Assembly (NCBI GenBank): GCA_027325115.1
Contig: DAHWFG010000654.1
Span: 1-13,582 of the forward strand
DNA: 13,582 nt
Direction of reading: 5' to 3'
From: JAKBCQ01 sp021807585
GTDB taxonomy: Bacteria > Planctomycetota > Planctomycetia > Isosphaerales > Isosphaeraceae
Below, in pieces: positions 8,007 through 13,582 of the stretch (position 1 is the first letter of the stretch; every line of letters starts with the position of its first letter). The position numbers were made by a program, and so were the translations under genes. The notes under the pieces were generated by a model that was given only the letters and a program-made list of their open reading frames with translations, had not been told where the DNA came from and searched no databases.

Positions 8007-8219
8007 ATGAAATACCGAGTCTTGATCGAGACGGATGAAGACGGCGCGTTCACGGCGGAGGCGCCTGCGTTGCCGGGATGCATTTCTCAAGGCAAGACGC
8101 GGGCCGAGGCGATCGAAACGATCAAGGAGGCGATCACGGCGTATCTTTCGAGCCTCGACGCGCGCGGCGAACCGATTCCACCGCCGATCACCGAAGAAGT
8201 TGTGGAGGTGATCGTATGA
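8007..8219 (+). CDS. hicB: HicB-family antitoxin (short form)
   Basis: A 70-residue protein with the HicB partial RNase H fold signature: an N-terminal strand MKYRVLIETDEDGAFTAEAP (1-20), then PALPGCISQGKTRAEAI (20-36) and a helix to about residue 50. HicB neutralises HicA, an mRNA-cleaving toxin. No C-terminal helix-turn-helix or ribbon-helix-helix domain is present, so this is the short form; autoregulation, if any, would not involve a canonical DNA-binding domain. The ATG at 8007 has GAGGA 7 nt upstream. The gene overlaps the HicA-like gene by 4 bp (ATGA), in the antitoxin-first order seen in many hicBA pairs. The family call is firm. Activity as an antitoxin depends on the partner, whose active site looks altered. 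Confidence 0.88.
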   Translation: MKYRVLIETDEDGAFTAEAPALPGCISQGKTRAEAIETIKEAITAYLSSLDARGEPIPPPITEEVVEVIV

Positions 8220-8440
8220 AATTCGTTCCTCACGCGAAGGCCTCCAACGTCGTCGAGGCGCTCACCAAGGCGGGGTATGAGATCGACGATCGGCAGCAGG
8301 ATTACGTCGTCCTGCGGCATCCCGCTCCGCCTCATCGGCGATTGACGACTCCCAGTGAAGGGGTTGCGACATTGGGGCTGATGCGAAAGATCATCCGCCA
8401 GTCGGGGATGACGGTTGAAGAGTTTCGCAAGTTGCTCTGA
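8216..8440 (+). CDS. hicA: HicA-family toxin-like protein, probable catalytic-site variant
   Basis: A 74-residue protein with the HicA dsRBD-like layout: ASNVVEALTKAGYEI (9-23), the strand YVVLRHP (31-37), RRLTTPSEG (41-49) and the C-terminal helix MRKIIRQSGMTVEEFRKLL. HicA toxins cleave mRNA using a histidine, usually in a G-S-H motif after the first helix ('..QKGSH.I.RHP'). An ungapped alignment from the conserved GY/GF to RHP places QQDY where KGSH is expected, so the histidine position is Tyr31. The second, 'VPxH'-like site reads TTPSEG. The toxin may therefore be inactive or use other residues. The start ATG at 8216 overlaps the hicB stop, and GGAGGTG (8204-8210) inside hicB is its RBS. 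Confidence 0.85.
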   Translation: MKFVPHAKASNVVEALTKAGYEIDDRQQDYVVLRHPAPPHRRLTTPSEGVATLGLMRKIIRQSGMTVEEFRKLL

Positions 8441-8858
8441 TTCGATTTTCCGGACCGCCGAGCGAGTTTTGGAACGGGATTCGCGGATCAATCGCCGCGC
8501 GTCGGGCGCTCGATCGAGCGTCGACTCGACCCGCGATAATCGCGTAAATCGCGTGGAATTCGGCTCGATTTGTCGGCTCGCCGGGTCGCATCGATGAATT
8601 CCATCGGTGTATGGAACGAGGTCGAACGACTTGAAATCTTCAAGAAAACGGATACCTTTAACAGTCTCGAACGCGTGCGCGGACGGGACGCCTTCCGCCG
8701 ACTAAATTCGTGAATTCGCGGTTGGTCACGGATCGGGCGGTCCTGGCGGCGCATTGACGCTTGGAACCGGCCGCGCCGCGATCCGACCATCTTCATCGCC
8801 GGTCGCGCCGCGTCACCTGAGAATCCGACCGAACACTAGAATCCGGGCATATATTAGG
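8441..8858. other. Gene-poor interval between hicA and the GH10-like gene
   Basis: About 420 bp without a confident gene. On the plus strand a 39-codon frame (ATG 8594 to TGA 8713) has no RBS. On the minus strand a long frame is open here and encodes ETVKGIRFLEDFKSFDL around 8618-8668, which is protein-like, but it has no good start or RBS and runs into shadow frames of hicA; it could be a gene remnant. A small tandem repeat AATCGCGT occurs at 8538-8545 and 8547-8554, and an EcoRI-centred hairpin CGATG-AATTC-CATCG at 8592-8606. No terminator with a T-run was found after hicA. Confidence 0.4.
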
Positions 8859-10349
8859 ATGAGCGTCCTCAAGTTTCGCCTTAATCAATCGAATATGGGG
8901 ACGCGATACCCCGAGCTAAAAAAAGCTTACGTCACGGGTCTCGATCGCGCCCCGGGGCGGACGCAGGTCGAATTAAGACCTCATTTATTAATATGCAAAA
9001 AAGAAGCATGTGAAAGCGGCCGCATTTTTCTTCCCTGGCCGGTCGACGGTTTCGGCATGCCGATGGTGGGAACCGCGACTTTGGTCGAGCGTGATCAACC
9101 CTACGATTTGGCGGTTGAACTGGCGCGGGGAAAGCTCAACGACGTCCGCAATCAGTTGGCCGATTGGCGTTTGATGGGGCTCAAATCGACCGCCGACCTC
9201 GACGCGCTGATCCACACGGCGCAGGCGACGTTCGCCAAGGCGGCGACCTCGCAAGACGACCCTGCGGCGTCGCTCGCGGCGTCGCAAGAATGTCTGATCG
9301 CCGCGCATCGCGCCAGCATGCTTCTTGTCGAAACGTATACAAATCAAGTATTACACAAGCGTTTGGGTCATGCGTCCAAACTGAGCACGCTGGTGGCGAC
9401 GGAAGTGACCGGGGATCCCCGCTCCACGCCGTATTCGCATTCGATTACGCGGGCGACGAACGCCGCGGTGATCGGTCAGCATTGGCGCGATCTGGCGCCC
9501 GTCGAGGGAAAATACCGCTGGGACGATTTCGACCTCCAACTCGCGTGGTGCCGGAGGCGCAGGCTGACGCCGATCGCTCGGCCGATCCTCGAATTCCGTA
9601 ACGCCGCACTCCCCGACTGGCTCTGGCTTTGGGAAGGAGATTTTGACGCGATCGTGGGGATGATCGGCGAACTCGTCAAACAAGCCGTGCACCGGTACCG
9701 CGGTAAGATCCCGATCTGGAGGCTCATCGGACGCCCCGCCACCAACGACGTCCTCGGGCTCTCCGAAGAACAACAAATACAAATCACCGCATACGCCTTA
9801 CAAACCGCACGCGAGATCGCTCCCAACACCCAGTTCATCATCGATTTTGACCGCCCCTGGGCCGAATGGATGGGATCGCGGAACTTCCAACTCGGACCGC
9901 TTCATGTCGCCAACTCGCTGGCCCAGGCCGATCTCAACCTCGCCGGAATCGGCCTCGAAATCGCCCCGGGGTTCGACCCTCCCGGAAGCCATCTCCACGA
10001 GATCCTCGATTTTTCCCGAATGCTTGATCTATATGCGCTGATTAACTTACCGCTTCATGTAACGGTCTTTTTCCCCTCGTCGAGCAAACCCGATTCGCAG
10101 GCCGATCAATCAATCAAAGTGGATACGCGTCAATGGGGAGGCGACCCGACCGAGGAATCGCAGCGCCAGTGGGCGGCGCGGTGGGTTTCACTCGCGGTCG
10201 CCAAGCCGTTCGTCAAATCGGTGACGATCGCGCACGCGGGAGACGCACAACCACATGTTTTCCCCAATTCCGGGTTGATGCGGCACGATTTCTCGCCCAA
10301 GCCGATCTTCGAATGGCTGAAAGCGTTTCGAACCAAATACATCGAATAA
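8859..10349 (+). CDS. GH10-like (endo-1,4-beta-xylanase-related) protein, catalytically degenerate
   Basis: A 496-residue protein of a type often annotated 'endo-1,4-beta-xylanase' in planctomycetes. N-terminal domain (about 1-170): RPHLLICKKEACESG, FLPWPVDGFG (57-66) and an alpha-helical part (90-165). C-terminal TIM-barrel-like GH10 domain (about 180-490): HWRDLAPVEGKYRWDDFDLQ (208-227) is the classic 'W..i.P..G.y.wd..D' block; RLTPIARPILEF follows the 'rGH.L.W' strand; PKPIFEWLKAF (480-490) is the usual GH10 end. The acid/base motif WDVVNEA is here WRLIGRP (287-293), so the catalytic Glu is absent; the nucleophile strand reads AGIGLEI (362-368) with E367. There is no signal peptide, so it is probably cytoplasmic. 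The ATG at 8859 gives a family-like start and has a weak RBS. True xylanase activity is doubtful; a carbohydrate-binding or scaffolding role is possible. Confidence 0.82.
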   Translation: MSVLKFRLNQSNMGTRYPELKKAYVTGLDRAPGRTQVELRPHLLICKKEACESGRIFLPWPVDGFGMPMVGTATLVERDQPYDLAVELARGKLNDVRNQLADWRLMGLKSTADLDALIHTAQATFAKAATSQDDPAASLAASQECLIAAHRASMLLVETYTNQVLHKRLGHASKLSTLVATEVTGDPRSTPYSHSITRATNAAVIGQHWRDLAPVEGKYRWDDFDLQLAWCRRRRLTPIARPILEFRNAALPDWLWLWEGDFDAIVGMIGELVKQAVHRYRGKIPIWRLIGRPATNDVLGLSEEQQIQITAYALQTAREIAPNTQFIIDFDRPWAEWMGSRNFQLGPLHVANSLAQADLNLAGIGLEIAPGFDPPGSHLHEILDFSRMLDLYALINLPLHVTVFFPSSSKPDSQADQSIKVDTRQWGGDPTEESQRQWAARWVSLAVAKPFVKSVTIAHAGDAQPHVFPNSGLMRHDFSPKPIFEWLKAFRTKYIE

Positions 10350-10392
10350 TCGCGCGACCGAACGGCCTCGACCGCGAACCGATTTCGGGAGG

Positions 10393-10461
10393 GCGAATCG
10401 CCGTGTGAGCCGTTTTTATAGGATTGATTCTGTTAAAATGACGGCTCGATCGGCGATTCGC
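10393..10461. terminator. Long imperfect inverted repeat between convergent genes, possible bidirectional terminator
   Basis: The arms at 10393-10413 and 10441-10461 are 21 nt each and match at 18 of 21 positions (GCGAATCGCCG, three mismatches, GAGCCGT). The 27-nt loop begins TTTTA and ends with TAAAA plus two bases, so the stem can extend. It lies in the 138-bp gap between the convergent GH10-like gene (ends 10349) and EF-hand gene (ends 10488), as expected of a shared terminator, although no T-run follows the stem on either strand. Confidence 0.5.
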
Positions 10462-10487
10462 ACGCATCACGAAATCAACTCGTATGA

Positions 10488-11096
10488 TCATTCGTTACGA
10501 TCGGGAGGTGGAGGGCCGCCCGGTCGACCGCCGCGCGGAGGGCCCCCGGGACCGCCTGGACCGCGCCGACGCATCGCTTCAAGCATCTTCTTCTGCTCGT
10601 CGTTAAGAATCTTCTCAAGCTTGGAATCGACTTCTTTCTGAAGCGCGTCGATCTCTTTCTTTTGATCAGGCGTTAATCTGAGCCGATTTTGAACCATCAT
10701 CGGCAGGATCTCGCCGGGACGAGGCGGAGGCCCCATGAATCCCCCTGGGCCGCCGCCGGGCCCTCCAGGTCCGAAACCTCCAGGACCGCCGCGGCCGAAT
10801 CGGTCGTTCGCACGCTCCTTCGCCGCCAAAGCGTTCAACTCGTCGTTCGTCACCACGCCGTCCTTATCGGCGTCGGCTCGTTGGAAAAGCCGAAGCAACC
10901 GCGCGTCGGTGATCTCGCCCTCGGTCAATTTGCCGTCCTTGTTCGCGTCAAACGCCATCATCCGCGAAGCCAGATCGTCGGCGCCCGACGAAGCGTTCGA
11001 ATTCGGTCCACGACCCCCCTCGGGACGTTGAGCCGTCGCAATCGTCGCCGCGATCGCCAATCCCGCGATCGCCGACACGGAGAGAATCATTCGCAT
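10488..11096 (-). CDS. Exported EF-hand protein with Gly/Pro-rich linkers and LTxxQ-like helix
   Basis: A 202-residue secreted protein. Residues 1-22 form a Sec signal peptide (MRMILSVSAIAGLAIAATIA, cleavage probably after TAQ or nearby). Two canonical EF-hand loops, DANKDGKLTEGE (50-61) and DADKDGVVTNDE (75-86), have Asp/Asn/Glu at the calcium-ligating positions. A Gly/Pro-rich linker (101-127) follows, then a charged helix beginning LTPDQKKEIDALQ (141-153) and continuing to about 176, similar to the LTxxQ/Spy-type helices common in planctomycete periplasmic proteins, and a Gly/Pro/Arg-rich tail (178-200). The role is unknown; calcium-dependent binding in the periplasm or cell envelope is inference. 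The ATG at 11096 has AGAGGG 6 nt upstream. It lies 58 bp after the dioxygenase gene in the same direction, so co-transcription is likely. Confidence 0.88.
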   Translation of the reverse strand: MRMILSVSAIAGLAIAATIATAQRPEGGRGPNSNASSGADDLASRMMAFDANKDGKLTEGEITDARLLRLFQRADADKDGVVTNDELNALAAKERANDRFGRGGPGGFGPGGPGGGPGGFMGPPPRPGEILPMMVQNRLRLTPDQKKEIDALQKEVDSKLEKILNDEQKKMLEAMRRRGPGGPGGPPRGGRPGGPPPPDRNE

Positions 11097-11154
11097 CGCT
11101 ACCCTCTCATCATATCTTAGTGCTGATCAATTGTAATCCGGATAGAATCTTCAA

Positions 11155-11859
11155 TCACTTGTTCGTCGTTCGATTCGATTGCAGATCGCGCTCGTCGGGG
11201 GTTTTGCCCAGGACGATCTCGAAATGCGCCGCGAGTTCGCCGAGTTTCGAATCTTTGATCGGCTTGAACTCGACGCGAAGCAGCTCGCGATCGAACACGC
11301 CGATCCCTCCGCTCGCGATTCCATCGACCTCGTTGCCGGGATGCCCCGCAATGTTCAACTGCGTGGTAAGAATCTCGCGCCCTCCTTTTTTAATCTTGAA
11401 GTGAATGTGGGGCGCAGGCCTGCCGGGATAAGGCACGGGCTTAATCGTACGGAAGTAGTACGTTCCTTTCGACCCCGTCGTGAACCGGCCGAAGCCTTGA
11501 AAATTGGGATCCCAGCGGTCTTTGTTTTGATCGGCGTCTCCCGAGTGGTGGTAAACCTGTTTGGCGTCGCACTGCCAAATCTCAACCGTCGCATCGCGAA
11601 TCGGATCGCCGTTCGGGCCGAGGATTCTGCCCGTCAGATGCGTGATCTCGCCGACCGAGGGGGTGAGCGAGTCGTTGATGATGATGAGATCGTTATCGGT
11701 ATCGAGCGGCAATTTATCGGGATAAAACGGCCCCTCCTCGCGAGGCGGGGTCGCGGCGAGCTGTTCGGCGAACAGCCCGCGGGTCGTAAAAAACGCCGCG
11801 CCCGCGGCCATCGTCCCCAAAAAGACGCGACGGCGACGGATTGACAAATGCGATTTCAT
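11155..11859 (-). CDS. Tat-exported intradiol ring-cleavage dioxygenase
   Basis: A 234-residue member of the catechol 1,2-/protocatechuate 3,4-dioxygenase superfamily, which opens catecholic rings between the hydroxyls using non-haem Fe(III). The N-terminus has an RRRRVFLG twin-arginine motif (8-15) followed by a hydrophobic stretch, so export by Tat is likely. EEGPFYP (41-47) is the family's start of the mature core. The iron ligands are all present: Y103 in QVYHH, Y144 in PVPYPG, and H151/H153 in APHIHF; TVEIWQCD (91-98) and YYFRTIKP (134-141) are family blocks. GHPGNEVDG (172-180) lies near the C-terminal part. Exported stand-alone forms probably act on plant- or lignin-derived phenolics; the substrate is not deducible. 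The ATG at 11859 is preferred, with GAGGAG 9 nt upstream (11869-11874); a TTG at 11865 would be too close to that RBS. Confidence 0.92.
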   Translation of the reverse strand: MKSHLSIRRRRVFLGTMAAGAAFFTTRGLFAEQLAATPPREEGPFYPDKLPLDTDNDLIIINDSLTPSVGEITHLTGRILGPNGDPIRDATVEIWQCDAKQVYHHSGDADQNKDRWDPNFQGFGRFTTGSKGTYYFRTIKPVPYPGRPAPHIHFKIKKGGREILTTQLNIAGHPGNEVDGIASGGIGVFDRELLRVEFKPIKDSKLGELAAHFEIVLGKTPDERDLQSNRTTNK

Positions 11860-12685
11860 GGACAATATCTCCTCGATTCAGAAACACGCGAGACGCCGGA
11901 ATGCGCGACACGATGCGACTCGACATCGACGACTCGTCGAAAAAACTCCGAAAGTACCGCGATTCCCGGGTGATTCGCTCGAGATCGCAGTTTATTAGCT
12001 CATGTTCAAGAATTTTTTTGTCAAATATCACGATTCGATGAATCCGATTGCAATCCGACCCGCACGCGATCGCCGCGGCGAGATCGGGTCCGAGCCGAAC
12101 GGCGCGGGAAATGGATTCAAGACCGATCCCCGAACTCGAGCTGACGACCTTCCTCGTAAGAGAAAGCGTCGATTCCGCGGCGATCGTCACCTCTATCTTC
12201 GATTTCGAAGGTTCTCGATCGCGGATCGAACGCGACCGATCCATCTGATTCCGAATCGATTCGATCATCGGCGCCGGCATAATCACCCCGGGCGATCATC
12301 TCCACACTCGATAGAATCGCGACGTCCGTTTCATAAAATAAGTGAATATTGTATCTCAGTCTCAAGAAATCCCCTGAAAATCAAGCTTTCACGCATCCCG
12401 AACCCGCCTCCAATAATATTCGAGAAAGCCGCCAAACGGGTCTTGCAATTTGATTGCGCGGTCGTTAGCTTACGGGATATCGATCGATCGACGTGCTTTC
12501 GGCACGTGATGAAGATCACTGCGATCGATCGAGTCTCGGCGAATTCCCCCCTTCGCCCCCGCGTCGTCCTCTGGTTCGTTTTGAATCGTGGATAATACGG
12601 GTCATCCTCGATCTTTGACCCTTCGCGCCAATATCCGGCGTCTGATCTCCAAGTTTATCCGTCAATTTGATTAAGGATTGTACAC
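11860..12685. other. Long gene-free interval upstream of the dioxygenase and DUF1573 genes
   Basis: About 830 bp between divergent genes with no convincing coding frame. The open frames here (for example plus 12002-12595) are Arg/Pro/Ser-rich, lack an RBS and resemble no family. Toward the dioxygenase there is a compact palindrome TCGACG-ACT-CGTCGA (11926-11940) and a minus-strand TTGACA (complement of 12019-12024) followed by TAATAA (complement of 11992-11997), but their 21-bp spacing is too long for a standard promoter. An inverted-repeat cluster is described separately at 12480-12532. No tRNA T-loop or CCA end was found. Confidence 0.5.
12480..12532. repeat. Nested inverted repeat able to form a branched hairpin
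   Basis: Outer arms 12480-12490 (TCGATCGATCG) and 12522-12532 (CGATCGATCGA) pair perfectly over 11 bp. Inside them, ACGTGC (12491-12496) and GCACGT (12502-12507) form a hairpin with a 5-nt loop, and GTGAT-GAAG-ATCAC (12506-12519) offers a second, partly competing hairpin. The outer arms are made of the CGATCG word that is very common in this genome, so chance pairing is possible. Confidence 0.45.
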
Positions 12686-13582
12686 GTGAGCGACCATCAC
12701 GAGACGAGATCAGACCAGACGATCGGTAAATATCGTCCGTCTAATTCGATAATCCAGTTCCATCGGGCGGTTGTCCGAGTGCTCAATCATGGACCTACGT
12801 CGTCATCGCATTTTCCTTCGATTTTTCGATCCTCATTTTTGATTCGGAATCAGAGGTTTTCAGGAGATTTGGATTTCGCCATTCTCCTCTGTTTTATTGT
12901 CGTTTTTACTGGATTTTTGAAAGTCATATTATCTCCCATTCGGGTATACGATAAAAACCCACAAATCATTGGATCACTCGTGGCGTTTCCTCCGATCGTT
13001 GATCTTGGACGGGTGGATCAAGGCGAGGAAGTCCCATTCGCCTTCACTCTTGTGAACAAAGGCCATGATTTGATTGAGATCAAAGCTGTGAACCGTCCAT
13101 GCACATGCACGAGAATAAGTTTGCGCGAGGGGGTCGTTATCGCCCCCTTATCGAACATCCGGGTAGATGGAATGATAAGAACAATTGGTAAGCGGAAATC
13201 TTTCGTCGGAGATATTCCAATCGCCTATAAGACAAGAAACATGGAAACAAGATCCACATGTTTTGTTAAATTAATGATTATGGTCGATCCGAAAATCATA
13301 CTCAGCGATGAGAACATCACTTTGAACGGGCGCGATTGGTACATCGAAAAACTTTCTCATTCTGATGGAGTTAAGTTCAGAGTTTTATCCGTCGAGGTAT
13401 CTCATCCGGATATCCTATGGAAACCTGTGGATCCGATCCAGGACGGGGAAAAAGATACATTCCACTACAAGATTGCTATGATCGCTCCAAGGAATTCTCA
13501 TGAAAAGCTCTCTGGCTTCATCAAATTCGTGACGACGATCGAGGAGGATCCAGAAATTCAAATACCCATAACAATGGGCGTT
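12686..13582 (+). CDS. Membrane-anchored DUF1573 domain protein, C-terminus beyond the window
   Basis: A partial gene of 299 codons, open to the right edge. Layout: a polar N-terminus (1-62) starting MSDHHETRSD, one transmembrane segment about 63-82 (DFAILLCFIVVFTGFLKVIL), and an external region beginning with a DUF1573 domain from about residue 99: VAFPPIVDLGRVDQGEEVPF (99-118), LVNKGHD (122-128) and the typical NRPCTCT (137-143) with C139 and C141. A second Ig-like segment follows from about 200. DUF1573 domains are Ig-like (ASPM-SPD-2-Hydin-related) and abundant in planctomycetes and Bacteroidetes; their function is mostly unknown. The start is a GTG with AAGGA 8 nt upstream (12673-12677). 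The gene is clearly more AT-rich than its neighbours, using many AGA, ATA and TTA codons. Confidence 0.85.
   Translation, partial: MSDHHETRSDQTIGKYRPSNSIIQFHRAVVRVLNHGPTSSSHFPSIFRSSFLIRNQRFSGDLDFAILLCFIVVFTGFLKVILSPIRVYDKNPQIIGSLVAFPPIVDLGRVDQGEEVPFAFTLVNKGHDLIEIKAVNRPCTCTRISLREGVVIAPLSNIRVDGMIRTIGKRKSFVGDIPIAYKTRNMETRSTCFVKLMIMVDPKIILSDENITLNGRDWYIEKLSHSDGVKFRVLSVEVSHPDILWKPVDPIQDGEKDTFHYKIAMIAPRNSHEKLSGFIKFVTTIEEDPEIQIPITMGV

Noticed and set aside
11714..12286. Minus-strand open frame of 190 codons overlapping the dioxygenase start
   Set aside because: It overlaps the dioxygenase RBS and signal-peptide coding region in another frame and has no family resemblance.
12002..12595. Plus-strand open frame of 197 codons in the gene-free interval
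   Set aside because: No RBS, composition dominated by Arg/Pro/Ser/Ile, no recognisable domain, and the frame crosses the inverted-repeat cluster.

Overview
The window is a gene-dense stretch of moderately high GC, probably from a planctomycete (Planctomycetota). The call rests on gene content: a methanofuran-biosynthesis enzyme (MfnB) in an otherwise bacterial context, a degenerate GH10 'xylanase-like' protein of a type I associate with planctomycetes, an exported Gly/Pro-rich EF-hand protein with an LTxxQ-like helix, a Tat-exported intradiol dioxygenase, and a membrane-anchored DUF1573 protein. No rRNA, tRNA, CRISPR array, insertion sequence or phage gene is visible.

Left part (1-5736), all on the minus strand. 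Reading in the direction of transcription: nifJ (pyruvate:ferredoxin oxidoreductase), then a DHODH-like flavoprotein overlapping it by 4 bp, then, after about 200 bp, mfnB, then the first 43 codons of a probable L-2-amino-thiazoline-4-carboxylic acid hydrolase running off the left edge. nifJ and the flavoprotein form a clear translationally coupled redox unit. MfnB points to the tetrahydromethanopterin/methanofuran C1 pathway that planctomycetes carry.

Middle part (5737-10349), plus strand. An AT-rich intergenic region separates nifJ from the divergent D-glycerate dehydrogenase/hydroxypyruvate reductase gene. Next come two overlapping small membrane-protein genes of unknown function (79 and 118 aa, the second with a coiled coil), a HicB-HicA toxin-antitoxin pair in which the HicA catalytic histidine appears to be replaced, and the large GH10-like protein, which lacks the usual acid/base glutamate.

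Right part (10350-13582). A long imperfect inverted repeat lies between the convergent GH10-like and EF-hand genes and may be a bidirectional terminator. The EF-hand and dioxygenase genes lie on the minus strand as a likely two-gene unit. About 830 bp without a convincing gene follow, containing a structured inverted-repeat cluster. The window ends inside a plus-strand, membrane-anchored DUF1573 gene (starting at a GTG at 12686) whose codon use is more AT-rich than its neighbours'. Across the GC-rich part the palindrome CGATCG is strikingly frequent.

I see no wholly new multigene system. The strongest leads are the HicA variant, the pair of small membrane proteins, the NifJ-flavoprotein coupling and the 10.4 kb hairpin.
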